Assembly (NCBI RefSeq): GCF_000257645.1
Contig: NZ_AJHJ01000016.1
Location: forward strand, 1 to 64,000
Length of the DNA: 64,000 bases
Origin: Serratia sp. M24T3
GTDB taxonomy: Bacteria > Pseudomonadota > Gammaproteobacteria > Enterobacterales > Enterobacteriaceae
Direction: 5' to 3'
Of the stretch, positions 54,788 through 62,934 are shown piece after piece. Position 1 is the first letter of the stretch; each line of letters starts with the position of its first letter. Below the pieces are notes generated by a model. It did not search any database. It saw only the letters and a list, made by a program, of their open reading frames with translations, and was not told the DNA's origin. The translations under genes and the position numbers were made by a program.

Positions 54788-55510
54788 ATGACGCCATCTA
54801 CACTACCTAACAAGCTCTGGCGGGCCGCCTCTCAAGTTAAAAGCTTCGTTGAGAAAATGCCTAATGGTGTTTCATTATCTGTTATACGAGACAAGGTTAG
54901 CGCTTATAGCTCCCTTATAAATCATGACAGAAAGAAATTAGTTGAGCACCTCAAGCAACGGGAGAATATTTTAGTTTTTGAAGTAAAGCCCCCTGCAGGC
55001 GGCAGGAAAGCAACCTTTTTGCGTCACAAGAAATTCGGGTGGCCAAAGGATATGCCATGCAATCTTGCACCAGAAATAAAGAGCTGCTCCAAATGTCACT
55101 TAGAAAAGCCAACCGGTGAGTTCTATAAAAACTCTACAACTTCTGATGGTAAGCAATCTTATTGCATTGAATGCGTAAAGGCCTCGTCAGCAGAAAGGAG
55201 TTGGAAAAAAGGCGACTCTTATGCAAAACGCCCCGCCACGACAATAAACGAGATTAATGAAATGGAAATTAAGCCAGCTATTACAGTAAGCCCTACGGCC
55301 CTTCGTCAGCAGGCCGAAGAGTTAATTCGCAAGGCTGAAGAAGCGGAGAACGCTGCCAAAAACAATGACCTGTTCAATAAAAAACTACAACCAATTCGTC
55401 TTGAGATTCTTCAGGCAATAGCTGGGGCTCAAAAGCTATTCGACCAGCAAATGGATGCCATGGCCTCACTTGAAGTAGCAGCAGCAAAACTCAGAAATCT
55501 GACTGCTTAA
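54788..55510 (+). CDS. Zinc-finger protein of the left early operon
   Basis: The N-terminus of this 240-residue protein is winged-helix-like (NKLWRAASQVKSFVEKMPNGVSLSVIRDKVSAYSSLINHDRKKLVEHLKQRENILVFEV). A Cys4 zinc finger of the HNH-associated type follows (CSKCHLEKPTGEFYKNSTTSDGKQSYCIEC). The last 75 residues are helical coiled coil. It starts 12 bases after N. It may be a DNA-binding anti-host or anti-defence protein; not recognised. Confidence 0.7.
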   Translation: MTPSTLPNKLWRAASQVKSFVEKMPNGVSLSVIRDKVSAYSSLINHDRKKLVEHLKQRENILVFEVKPPAGGRKATFLRHKKFGWPKDMPCNLAPEIKSCSKCHLEKPTGEFYKNSTTSDGKQSYCIECVKASSAERSWKKGDSYAKRPATTINEINEMEIKPAITVSPTALRQQAEELIRKAEEAENAAKNNDLFNKKLQPIRLEILQAIAGAQKLFDQQMDAMASLEVAAAKLRNLTA

Positions 55511-55556
55511 GGCAGGCCATCGTAAATCATCAGAAACAGCTCGATAAGGAGTGAGT

Positions 55557-55814
55557 ATGGAAGAGTTAATTCAAGAAATTAAAGTGGCTTACAACGAATC
55601 GGAAAAGGCTTTCACGCACGAACCAATGAATTTTGATGAACGCATTTTCGCAATGAATTCTTGGTGGGCAGCCGTAACGCCAGAGAAGGTGATGAAGTTG
55701 GTAAGGGCACTTGAAAAAGGCGGATATTCAGCACCGCCTGAAGGAGAAGGCGCAGCATGTTCAGGCTCAGCGTCTAGCCTTGGGAAGTTGCCACGACCAC
55801 CGCAAAGTTTCTGA
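55557..55814 (+). CDS. Ea22-like N-terminal fragment
   Basis: This 85-residue frame starts after AAGGAG. The N-terminal 60 residues (MEELIQEIKVAYNESEKAF, EKVMKLVRALEKGGY) resemble the start of Ead/Ea22-like early proteins. The last 25 residues (PPEGEGAACSGSASSLGKLPRPPQSF) look out of character and overlap the convergent GhoS-like gene by 48 bases. It is probably truncated by insertion of that gene. Confidence 0.5.
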   Translation: MEELIQEIKVAYNESEKAFTHEPMNFDERIFAMNSWWAAVTPEKVMKLVRALEKGGYSAPPEGEGAACSGSASSLGKLPRPPQSF

Positions 55815-56051
55815 AACCAAAACATGTGGATGTATGTTTAATGCGTTAGCAATTCCAAAAACCTGTTCCCTGACCTGTAAAGCGTTGAGGTTATTCTCTC
55901 CTACATACTCCGCATCAGGAAGCTGATAGCTGACCCCATCATCTCCTGTTATTTCTCTGGAATATCCGTGCTCCTTCATTTTTTCATGAAGCTTGTTATA
56001 TGTATCCCAATCAGAACCACGCAATTCAACCCGAACTGTGAACATCGGCAT
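55767..56051 (-). CDS. DUF2622/GhoS-like protein
   Basis: This 94-residue protein has the pattern of DUF2622 (PF11080, the GhoS family): TVRVELRGSDWDTYNKLHEKMKEHGYSREITGDDGVSYQLPDAEYVGENNLNALQVREQVFGIANALNIHPHVLVSETLRWSW. GhoS is a Cas2-like endoribonuclease antitoxin of the type V GhoT/GhoS system. No GhoT-like small membrane toxin is adjacent on the same strand. It runs against the early operon. Confidence 0.78.
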   Translation of the reverse strand: MPMFTVRVELRGSDWDTYNKLHEKMKEHGYSREITGDDGVSYQLPDAEYVGENNLNALQVREQVFGIANALNIHPHVLVSETLRWSWQLPKARR

Positions 56052-56066
56052 TTATAAGACCCTATC

Positions 56067-56112
56067 TTTGACTGTGGAATAACCAAATTATCAGTTTCCT
56101 TTGACTGTGGAA
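56067..56112. repeat. Direct repeat upstream of the GhoS-like gene
   Basis: TTTGACTGTGGAA occurs at 56067-56079 and 56100-56112, spaced 33 bp. It lies in the promoter region of the GhoS-like gene and may be an operator or a duplication scar. Confidence 0.75.
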
Positions 56113-56264
56113 AGCAGGGAAACCACCTCGCCTGACGTGGCTAAAAGCAGGCACTATCCAGTGACTTTACCCTGCGCCTACTCAGCAAGGGCGCATGAAT
56201 AAAGGCATTAACAACGAGCTGACTTAGGTCGGCTTTTTTTGTACCTAAAAAACAGGAAAACAGA

Positions 56265-57228
56265 ATGAGCAAAGAGAAAGTCATTGCCTATAAGGGTTTC
56301 GACAAAAACATGCAGTGCCGTGGATTTCAGTTTGAAATGGGTAAAACCTTTGAGCACACCGGCAAGGTTGAAGCTTGTGGCTCTGGCTTTCATGCCTGTG
56401 AAAACCCTCTGGACGTATTCAGTTATTACCCGCCAGGTGAAAGCGTTTATGCCGAAGTTGAATCATCAGGCGAAATTGATCGCGATGGTGACGATAGCAA
56501 AATAGCCAGTGCGAAAATCACAATCACTGCTGAAATTTCGATTCATCAAATGGTGGCGAAAGCTGTTGAGTGGATTTGGGGCAAGATTGATAAAACCATT
56601 GAACAGACGATCACCAAAGGCAACTGGTCAGCGGCAACTAACACTGGCAACCGGTCAGCGGCAACTAACACTGGCGACCAGTCAGCGGCAACTAACACTG
56701 GCAACCGGTCAGCGGCAACTAACACTGGCGACCAGTCAGCGGCAACTAACACTGGCTACCGGTCAGCGGCAACTAACACTGGCAACCGGTCAGCGGCAAC
56801 TAACACTCGGCTACCGGTCAGCGGCAACTAACACTGGCTACCGGTCAGCGGCAACTAACACTGGCAACCGGTCAGCGGCAACTAACACTGGCGACCAGTC
56901 AGCGGCAACTAACACTGGCGACCAGTCAGCGGCAACTAACACTGGCTACCGGTCAGCGGCAACTAACACTGGCTACCGGTCAGCGGCAACTAACACTGGC
57001 GACCAGTCAGCGGCCGAAGTGAGTGGATCACAATCTGTGGCAGCATCATTCGGAGAAAGCGGGAAAGCTAAAGCCTCTGCGTCTGGCGCTATCGTGCTGT
57101 GCTACAGAAATGACGACGGTGAAATTATTCACATCCGGGCTAGCAAGGTTGGTGACAACGGCATTAAGCCCGACACATGGTACTCGCTGAGTGAAGATGG
57201 TGAATTTGAAGAAACAAAAGCCGCCTAG
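56265..57228 (+). pseudogene. Beta-repeat protein gene (DUF7666-like) with a one-base insertion
   Basis: The N-terminal 120 codons encode MSKEKVIAYKGFDKNMQCRGFQFEMGKTFEHTGKVEACGSGFHACENPLDVFSYY, a domain typical of prophage DUF7666-type proteins. Fifteen nonapeptide repeats (xxxSAATNT) follow, then a C-terminal domain (EVSGSQSVAASFGESGKAKASASGAIVLCYRNDDGEIIHIRASKVGDNGIKPDTWYSL). An extra C at 56808 breaks the frame after repeat 7, giving a 188-residue product. Removing it restores 320 residues. The break may be real, phase-variable or a sequencing error. Confidence 0.82.
56619..57015 (+). repeat. 27-bp tandem coding repeat, 15 units
   Basis: The unit GGC(A/G/T)ACC(G/A)GTCAGCGGC followed by AACTAACACT is repeated with variation only at codons 2 and 3, giving residues N/D/Y and R/Q/W. 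The order is NW, NR, DQ, NR, DQ, YR, NR, YR, YR, NR, DQ, DQ, YR, YR, DQ. The last unit is partial. Identity outside the variable codons is essentially complete, so copy number should be unstable. Confidence 0.95.
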
Positions 57229-57272
57229 AGCGGTTTTTTGTTACCCCTACCCAAATCAGTATCGGAGCTTAT

Positions 57273-57368
57273 ATGTCTTACAACGAAAAGTTTTGGCCTT
57301 CATTAACGTTTGGTTGCGTGCTGTTTTGGGTGTTGATGGGATTTCTAACTTTTATTTTTCTGATGTGA
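57273..57368 (+). CDS. Small early membrane protein
   Basis: This 31-residue peptide (MSYNEKFWPSLTFGCVLFWV, then LMGFLTFIFLM) has GGAG five to six bases upstream of the ATG. It has a single membrane helix. It lies in the operon before the GGPAF protein gene. Confidence 0.55.
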   Translation: MSYNEKFWPSLTFGCVLFWVLMGFLTFIFLM

Positions 57369-57378
57369 GGATCGGATT

Positions 57379-57603
57379 ATGAGCAAAGAAACAGGTGGTC
57401 CAGCATTTCCTAGATCAAACAATTTCTCGTCAGGCGGTGGTGGTGGTAACTCTAGCGGCATGACGCTGCGCGATTACCTGGCTGCTAAGGCGATGCAGGC
57501 CACTCAATCAAACCCTGAGTGGAATCACTGGAGTACGGAACAACATGCTGTGTATGCATATGGAGTGGCTGACGCCATGCTGGCAGAAAGGAGTAAGCCA
57601 TGA
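57379..57603 (+). CDS. Conserved phage early protein (GGPAF type)
   Basis: This 74-residue protein belongs to a widespread phage type with GGPAFP at the N-terminus and GMTLRDYLAAKAM in the middle, then AVYAYGVADAMLAER. The function is unknown. The start follows the preceding gene by 10 bases. Confidence 0.75.
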   Translation: MSKETGGPAFPRSNNFSSGGGGGNSSGMTLRDYLAAKAMQATQSNPEWNHWSTEQHAVYAYGVADAMLAERSKP

Positions 57604-57791
57604 GTAATTGCAATAATAGGTATTGCATAGGCGGCGTTGAATTTATTCCCTGCTGTTCTGGCATTGAATGTGGCTGTATGGGTCAGCCTGTAGCAGCAAA
57701 ATACTGCCCCGAATGTAATACAGAAAAGCGCGAACCTACCCACGGAGATGCAATTGAACGCCTCGAATACGTTGAGTGGCTTGACGAATAG
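57600..57791 (+). CDS. Cys-rich small early protein
   Basis: This 63-residue protein overlaps the previous stop (ATGA). It has CNNRYC, CCSGIECGC and CPEC motifs, so zinc binding is likely. It ends with an acidic helix (HGDAIERLEYVEWLDE). Confidence 0.65.
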   Translation: MSNCNNRYCIGGVEFIPCCSGIECGCMGQPVAAKYCPECNTEKREPTHGDAIERLEYVEWLDE

Positions 57792-57890
57792 CCCCATCCT
57801 GCTGCGCATTCACTGAGTGCTCAGCGTGAAAACCCCTCGTTGTTCTGTTTAGCCCTCCAAGTGAGGGCTTCTTTTTGTCTGGAGAAAATC

Positions 57891-58193
57891 ATGAAAGAGT
57901 TGCGGTTCTATGGTGCCAGTGACGATCTTTTTGAATGCGACGGCGCCATTCGAGAGGAAATTAGCTGCTTCGATAGTGTTGGTTTATATCACCTGAAATC
58001 TGCCGATGGCGAGGTTATGGTGGTCGCACAATATCTTGAAAGCGGTCTATGGAGTATCGGTATATCGCCAGTAAATGAAGGTTTACCAGTACCGTCTTGG
58101 CCTTGCTCCTATTCAATTTACAAGCACGGCTACAGCACACTGTTGACCATGCAGGTACCGGACGACACAGAGATTGTGAGCAAAGAAGATTGA
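57891..58193 (+). CDS. Early protein of unknown function
   Basis: This 100-residue protein starts at 57891 after GGAG. It has a mixed alpha/beta pattern (MKELRFYGASDDLFECDGAIREEISCFDSVGLYHLKSADGEVMVVAQYLESGLWSIGISP). No family is recognised. Confidence 0.65.
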   Translation: MKELRFYGASDDLFECDGAIREEISCFDSVGLYHLKSADGEVMVVAQYLESGLWSIGISPVNEGLPVPSWPCSYSIYKHGYSTLLTMQVPDDTEIVSKED

Positions 58194-58251
58194 ATAGCAG
58201 CCGCTTAACTAGCGGCTTTTTTTCGCCTGTACATATCCCAAGGAGATCGCC

Positions 58252-59277
58252 GTGAGCGAGACAACGGAATTATCAGTAATTGAGATTAAGCCGGAACAGG
58301 CTCCGGCGATTTATGTTGCCAATGGGCTTGACCAGTATCTTTTGCAGATCCGTGAGTACGCGAGGGAAGCGCCAGACGTTACAACCAAAAAAGGACGTGA
58401 CCGCATTGGATCACTTGCCCTGCTAGTCGGGAAAAGCAAAAAGCTGATTGAAGAGCCAGGCAGATCTTACCTAAAGCACCTCAAAGAAGCGGTTAAACCA
58501 GCAGAGGAAGAGCTGCGCCGCTTTACTCGTGAGTGCGATGCAATTCGTGACGCAATTTTAAAACCCCGCGCAGAGTGGGAAGCCGAGCGGGAACGCATCG
58601 CCGCGGCTAAAGCAGCCGAACAAGAGAAGCTGCGTATTGAGGCCGAGCAACTAGCGGCGGCGGAAGTACTGAGGAAGCAGAAGGAAGTAGACCACGAGTT
58701 AGCCCTTCTCATGAATACCCAGTTCGACCGTGATGCCGCCGACGCTCAAGCCGAAGCAGAACGCCAGCGCATTGCTCATGAAGAAGAGATTAAGCGTCAG
58801 GCGGTCGAGCAGGCCCGAATTGATGCCGAACAGGAGGCAAAGCGTGAACGCGAGGAATCAGCCCAGCGCGAAGCTGCTTTAAAGCTCAAGGTTGAGCAGG
58901 AAGAACGGGCGAAAATTGAAGTTGAACAGAAAGCTGAGCGTGAAAAGAAAGAAGCTTCTGAAAAGGTCGAGCGCGATAAGAAAGAGGCGCTGGAACGCGC
59001 TGAGCAAGAAAAACAGGACGCTATCGCAGCAGAACAGCGCAAGCAGCAGGAAGCTGAACAGCGCCGACTGGCAGAAGAAAAGCGCATCAAGGATGAAGCC
59101 GACAAACGCGCTGCCAATATCGAACATCAAAAAAACATCAACCACCAAGTGATCGCAATTCTCACCAAGTCGGGTATTTCAACCGAATGCGCTCAGGATT
59201 GTGTGATTGCCATCGTTAAGCACCAAAGAGAAGCGGCCGCATCCGGCCAGCACCCGCCCGTTCAAATCAACTATTAG
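58252..59277 (+). CDS. Long coiled-coil early protein (TolA-like composition)
   Basis: This 341-residue protein uses a GTG start with AAGGAG upstream. The N-terminal 110 residues form a folded helical domain (ANGLDQYLLQIREYAREAPDVTTKKGRDRIGSLALLVGKSKKLIEEPGRSYLKHLKEAVKPAEEELRRFTRECDAIRDAILKPRAEWE). Residues 115-300 are a charged coiled coil. The C-terminus has HQVIAILTKSGISTECAQDCVIAIVKHQ. It recurs in the recombination modules of lambdoid phages beside annealing/SSB genes. The exact role is unknown. Confidence 0.8.
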   Translation: MSETTELSVIEIKPEQAPAIYVANGLDQYLLQIREYAREAPDVTTKKGRDRIGSLALLVGKSKKLIEEPGRSYLKHLKEAVKPAEEELRRFTRECDAIRDAILKPRAEWEAERERIAAAKAAEQEKLRIEAEQLAAAEVLRKQKEVDHELALLMNTQFDRDAADAQAEAERQRIAHEEEIKRQAVEQARIDAEQEAKREREESAQREAALKLKVEQEERAKIEVEQKAEREKKEASEKVERDKKEALERAEQEKQDAIAAEQRKQQEAEQRRLAEEKRIKDEADKRAANIEHQKNINHQVIAILTKSGISTECAQDCVIAIVKHQREAAASGQHPPVQINY

Positions 59278-59293
59278 CAATCTGGAGTATCCC

Positions 59294-59425
59294 ATGCAAA
59301 CAACGCAACTTGCAGGGTGGCCTTGCGTGGGCTGCTCTGAATCACTGCTCGACATCATCTTTCGTAATGCCAAAGACGCGGCTAAGCGCATTTGGAAAAC
59401 ACTTCAGCAGAAAGGTGAGCCATGA
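59294..59425 (+). CDS. Small early protein
   Basis: This 43-residue protein (MQTTQLAGWPCVGCSESLLD, then IIFRNAKDAAKRIWKTLQQKGEP) has GGAG upstream and is coupled to the next gene by ATGA overlap. Confidence 0.55.
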   Translation: MQTTQLAGWPCVGCSESLLDIIFRNAKDAAKRIWKTLQQKGEP

Positions 59426-59535
59426 ACATCAAGCGCGCAATACAGCTTTTAGCCGCCTTGGCTATAGAGAAGCACGACAACGATTTATTCAGCGTTGCGC
59501 ACTGCCTATTTAATCAACGGGAGGCTTCAAAATGA
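59422..59535 (+). CDS. Small early protein
   Basis: This 37-residue protein (MNIKRAIQLLAALAIEKHDN, then DLFSVAHCLFNQREASK) is coupled at both ends through ATGA overlaps. Its role is unknown. Confidence 0.55.
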   Translation: MNIKRAIQLLAALAIEKHDNDLFSVAHCLFNQREASK

Positions 59536-59702
59536 CACTTGCAGTATCAATTAAAGAAAGCGAGGAAAAGCGCAAGGGGCATCTACAAGACGCGCTGTAC
59601 TTTCGCAGAAATCGACTGACTAAAGCAAAGCAAACGGCATTAATGCGAGCAAAGATTGAAAAGATGAATCAGCAGTATTTCTTGGGCGAACAACCATTCT
59701 GA
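59532..59702 (+). CDS. Small basic early protein
   Basis: This 56-residue helical protein (MTLAVSIKESEEKRKGHLQD, ALYFRRNRLTKAKQTALMRA) is coupled to the previous gene, with GGGAGG upstream. Small basic proteins here resemble recombination accessories in other phages, but no family is recognised. Confidence 0.6.
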   Translation: MTLAVSIKESEEKRKGHLQDALYFRRNRLTKAKQTALMRAKIEKMNQQYFLGEQPF

Positions 59703-59710
59703 GGTGTTAT

Positions 59711-60370
59711 GTGAGCATAGCAACATTAATACTTGGTGAGTCAGGAACAGGTAAGTCAACCAGCCTGCGCAACCTAAATCCAGAAAATACCTTGCTAATA
59801 CAGTGCATAAGTAAATCACTGCCCTTTCGGTCACCTGACTGGAAAACTTTCACCACAGAAAACCCAAAAGGTAACGTTTTCCGAACCGATAAATCAGCAG
59901 ATATTCTGCAAATCATCAAAAAAACCAAAAGAGATATCATCGTTATTGATGATTATCAGGCGGTCATGGTTAACGAGTTGATGGAGCGTTCTGGTGAGCG
60001 TGGGTATGACAAGTTTACTGACATTGGGAAAAATGCATGGAACGTATTCAATGCAGCCGGATCGCTCGCTGAGAATAAGCGAGTCTACATTATGGCGCAC
60101 ACTCAAACTGACGATTTCGGCAGCACGCGGATGAAAACAGTAGGAAAAATGGTTGATCAAACCATAGTCCCTGAGGGCTATTTCACTATAGTTCTGCGTA
60201 CCCACGTACAGAATGGTAGCTATCAGTTTTCCACCCAAACAAACGGTCAGGACTGCTGTAAAAGCCCGATGGGAATGTTCACAGACCTTTTGGTAAATAA
60301 TGACTTATCTCTTGTTGATGGAGTTATTAGCGACTACTACGGTATCAATAAAATAGAGGACAAAGCATGA
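59711..60370 (+). CDS. Sak4-like RecA-fold ATPase
   Basis: This 219-residue protein uses GTG start after GAGG. It contains Walker A (ILGESGTGKST), Walker B (RDIIVIDDYQAV), a YIMAHTQTDDFGSTRMKTVGKMVDQTI segment and late aromatic motifs. Single-domain RecA-like Sak4 proteins anneal single strands and promote phage recombination, working with a phage SSB. The next gene is SSB-like, supporting this. Confidence 0.82.
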   Translation: MSIATLILGESGTGKSTSLRNLNPENTLLIQCISKSLPFRSPDWKTFTTENPKGNVFRTDKSADILQIIKKTKRDIIVIDDYQAVMVNELMERSGERGYDKFTDIGKNAWNVFNAAGSLAENKRVYIMAHTQTDDFGSTRMKTVGKMVDQTIVPEGYFTIVLRTHVQNGSYQFSTQTNGQDCCKSPMGMFTDLLVNNDLSLVDGVISDYYGINKIEDKA

Positions 60371-60966
60371 GCAATGTAATTTTTACATACAACCAAGAGC
60401 AGGCGCTTTCTGCGGGGCAAAGTGGTTTTATAAACGAGTCTGGCGCTTACATCTTCACCATCACCGAAGCTAAGTGCATGACCAGTTCTGGCGGTGCGAA
60501 ATCTATTGAATTCTCTGTTGAAGCTGATGACGGGCGTAAGGCGAACTACCTGAATGTCTATACGGAGAAAAAAGATAAGACACCAAACCAGTTCGGCATC
60601 AACATGATAAACGCCATCATGGGCTGCACATCAGTAAATTCACTGACCATGGTAATGAAAGATATTAATACCCATTTGGTTCCAGAGCTTATAGGTAAGA
60701 GGGTTGGTTTTGTTCTGCAAAAAACGCTCAAGAGTAAACAGGATGGCTCTGATACTTATAATTTCGACATCCGCATTCCGTTTATTGCCCAGACCAATCA
60801 GACTCTACAAGAAAAAATTGACGGTAAGCCTGCAGAAACCATTGCGAAAATAGCATCTACCCTAAAAGACAAAGACGAGCGTAAGCAGGGGAATAATCAC
60901 CAACCTCAGCATTCAGGTGGATATCCGGGTGATGATCAGTTCTTCAATCAATACGATAACATCTAA
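60367..60966 (+). CDS. SSB-like protein (DUF669)
   Basis: This 199-residue protein overlaps the Sak4-like gene by 4 bases. It has an OB-fold type pattern (SGAYIFTITEAKCMTSSGGAKSIEFSVEADDGRKANYLNVYTEKKDKTPNQFGINMINAIMGC, ELIGKRVGFVLQKTLKSKQDGSDTYNFDIRIPF). A Gly/Pro/Asp-rich C-terminal tail ends in DDQFFNQYDNI, like SSB interaction tips. It probably coats ssDNA for annealing. Confidence 0.82.
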   Translation: MSNVIFTYNQEQALSAGQSGFINESGAYIFTITEAKCMTSSGGAKSIEFSVEADDGRKANYLNVYTEKKDKTPNQFGINMINAIMGCTSVNSLTMVMKDINTHLVPELIGKRVGFVLQKTLKSKQDGSDTYNFDIRIPFIAQTNQTLQEKIDGKPAETIAKIASTLKDKDERKQGNNHQPQHSGGYPGDDQFFNQYDNI

Positions 60967-60983
60967 ATTTTAGGGTAATCATC

Positions 60984-61370
60984 ATGACGCCAGTCGGAAT
61001 ACTGGCACTCCTCCGTAAGCACCCCGATGCAAATATCACCTTCTTCCAGCGCAATTCAACCAGCGCTGGGCGTTCTGGTGGGCGCTTGTCTGGCGGTGCG
61101 ACAGTGGGGTGCACAATTAACTACACAAACCCCAACTATGCGGGTTGGGGTCGCCTCATGGAAGAGGAATCAATTTTCATTCAAATAGTCTATGTGCAGC
61201 AAATTCAGCACCTGCTTACGGAAGAGAAATGGAGTATTCCACACCTCAAGGCTGAGGGGACTATCTATCGGTTGAAGCCTGAATATTTTGCACATGACCG
61301 CCCCGCTTATTTCACCACTCAACAGCAGTTGGATCAGTGGCATGAGGAGTGTCGCCAGTTAATCAGCTAG
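60984..61370 (+). CDS. Early protein of unknown function
   Basis: This 128-residue protein has a basic Gly/Ser-rich region (NSTSAGRSGGRLSGGATVGCTINYTNPNYAGWGRLMEEESIFIQIVYVQQIQHLL) and a C-terminal HDRPAYFTTQQQLDQWHEEC. The ribosome site is weak (AGGGTAA). No family is recognised. Confidence 0.6.
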   Translation: MTPVGILALLRKHPDANITFFQRNSTSAGRSGGRLSGGATVGCTINYTNPNYAGWGRLMEEESIFIQIVYVQQIQHLLTEEKWSIPHLKAEGTIYRLKPEYFAHDRPAYFTTQQQLDQWHEECRQLIS

Positions 61371-61408
61371 AAGCTTGCCGCCTAACCCTCTCAAGTAAGG
61401 AATAAATC

Positions 61409-61789
61409 ATGACCCGCGAGGTTGTTTGTGATTACTGCGGCAAGACTGCTGCATTCGTAACCGGTAGAAAGATTTACCCGCACCGCCCTGACCTATCCTT
61501 ACTCCATTTTTATCAGTGTGAACCATGCAAAGCATATGTCGGTTGCCATAAAGGCAGTAATGGCGTTCCTCTTGGTCGCCTGGCTAATGCTGAGCTACGA
61601 GCAGCTAAAAGCAAAGCCCATGCTGCCTTTGACCCAATTTGGAAGGGTCGTTCCATGAGTCGCGGTAGCGCATATTCATGGCTCGCTAAATCTCTCGGCA
61701 TTCCTCAGCAGGAGTGCCATATCGGAATGTTTAATATCGAAATGTGCGAGCAGGTTGTCATTGCCTGCGAGCTGAGGGCTCAATCATGA
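61409..61789 (+). CDS. DUF3268 zinc-finger protein
   Basis: The N-terminal zinc motif of this 126-residue protein (VVCDYCGKTAAFV, FYQCEPCKAYVGCHKGSNGVPLGRLANAELRAAKSKAHAAFDPIW) matches DUF3268. The C-terminal region is helical (SRGSAYSWLAKSLGIPQQECHIGMF). AAGGAATAAATC precedes the ATG. The family is common in phage early regions, with unknown function. Confidence 0.85.
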   Translation: MTREVVCDYCGKTAAFVTGRKIYPHRPDLSLLHFYQCEPCKAYVGCHKGSNGVPLGRLANAELRAAKSKAHAAFDPIWKGRSMSRGSAYSWLAKSLGIPQQECHIGMFNIEMCEQVVIACELRAQS

Positions 61790-62553
61790 CCATTCAAATA
61801 TTCAAAGGCGTAAAGAATCAAGAGCTGGTTCTTAAGTCGGACTATGACGCAGTAGCTGAGATGGCGGGAGCCGCTGAAATTCTGGCTGAGTTGCTGAAGG
61901 CATCAAAGGCTGACTGCGGCTCCCTGCAACGCCGATACGACGACTTAGCAGCAATGTTCGACACGGTGAATGCGGCGTCGAAAGCGAAAGATGTGCGTAT
62001 TGCTGAGTTGGAGGAAGTTGAAGAACAGCTTATTAGCATGGAAGGAATAGCATCCCTTGCAGTCCAAAAATACAACGAATTAAAGGCCGAGATTGCAGAG
62101 ATGCGTGGTGCTGCGGTGGCTGTGGCCTATATGCACCATAGCGGGCAAGTGGTTACAAGAGCGGAGTGTTGCGACGATAAAACTTTCGCCATTTGCTGCA
62201 AGGTAGAGACGCCACTATTCACCCACCCTGCGCCGCCTGTCGTGGTGCTGCCGATTCGCGCCGAGCACGCCGAATGGTCTCAGGCCACGTTCGGTAATGT
62301 CGGTCCAGTCGGGCCGCTAAAGCATCTATCCAAAGAGGCTATCGAAGCCGCCGAAGCGCCAGAGGATTTATCCGAGTGGGCCGATATGCAATTCCTATTA
62401 TGGGATGCCCAGCGCCGCGCCGGTATCACTGACTCGCAGATTGAGCAGGCAATGATCGAGAAGTTGGCAATCAATAAGGCGCGTTCATGGCCTGAGCCAA
62501 AGGACGGTGAGCCACGCCTGCATGTTAAGCAGCCTAAATGGCCGCGTATCTAG
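61786..62553 (+). CDS. Ead/Ea22-like protein with DUF550 (MazG-related) domain
   Basis: This 255-residue protein overlaps the previous stop (ATGA). The N-terminal half is coiled coil (MAGAAEILAELLKASKADCGSLQRRYDDLAAMF, IAELEEVEEQLISMEGIASLAVQKYNELKAEIAEMRG). The C-terminal domain, about residues 165-255, is DUF550-like: HAEWSQATFGNVGPVGPLKHLSKEAIEAAEAPEDLSEWADMQFLLWDAQRRAGI, with E-x3-E and E-x2-D metal motifs of all-alpha NTP pyrophosphohydrolases. It may hydrolyse dATP/dGTP. Confidence 0.82.
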   Translation: MTIQIFKGVKNQELVLKSDYDAVAEMAGAAEILAELLKASKADCGSLQRRYDDLAAMFDTVNAASKAKDVRIAELEEVEEQLISMEGIASLAVQKYNELKAEIAEMRGAAVAVAYMHHSGQVVTRAECCDDKTFAICCKVETPLFTHPAPPVVVLPIRAEHAEWSQATFGNVGPVGPLKHLSKEAIEAAEAPEDLSEWADMQFLLWDAQRRAGITDSQIEQAMIEKLAINKARSWPEPKDGEPRLHVKQPKWPRI

Positions 62554-62934
62554 TTAGTTACAATCGTCAGAAATTTTTACCAACGCCGCATTTAAGACTT
62601 CATCGTTATCTGAAGAAAACACAGCGTTTCCTTTCACAGGCTTACCATATTTCAACATGCCACTAGTTAATTTTTCATCAACAGTGTCAAGATTGAACTC
62701 TTTATTGTCCTTGGAATAAGCCTTTAAGCAAAGCTTTGATATATCAACACTTTCTCCTGATAAATTTGCTAAGACGACCTCGAAGGTTTTTGTATAGGCG
62801 TTTTTACTTCCAATAGATACAGAACCTTGAGATTCTTGTGTGGAATACACCCCAATATTATCGAGCGTCGTAGCATTTGCCCCAACACAAATGCTACTCA
62901 GAGCCAGAGATAAAACAATAGTATAAACCTTCAT
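62554..62934 (-). CDS. DUF4354-like secreted protein
   Basis: This 126-residue precursor starts at 62934 (AGGGA upstream). It has a Sec signal peptide (MKVYTIVLSLALSSICVGANA) and a mature domain NIGVYSTQESQGSVSIGSKNAYTKTFEVVLANLSGESVDISKLCLKAYSKDNKEFNLDTVDEKL, which I associate with DUF4354. Two Cys could pair. It is opposite to the early operon and is a lysogeny-type cargo gene. Confidence 0.78.
   Translation of the reverse strand: MKVYTIVLSLALSSICVGANATTLDNIGVYSTQESQGSVSIGSKNAYTKTFEVVLANLSGESVDISKLCLKAYSKDNKEFNLDTVDEKLTSGMLKYGKPVKGNAVFSSDNDEVLNAALVKISDDCN

Noticed and set aside
56619..57015. Regular 27-bp array considered as a CRISPR array
   Set aside because: Units are contiguous with no unique spacers, follow codon phase, and encode a nonapeptide repeat.
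56509..57228. Overlapping forward frame read as an independent repeat protein (LTLATGQ repeats)
   Set aside because: It starts inside the beta-repeat gene with no ribosome site. Its first half is an out-of-phase reading of the repeat; only its second half is the true gene after the inserted base.
58467..59148. Ser/Arg- and Phe/Leu-rich minus-strand frames in the coiled-coil gene
   Set aside because: They are antisense shadows of Glu/Ala/Lys-rich coding sequence.
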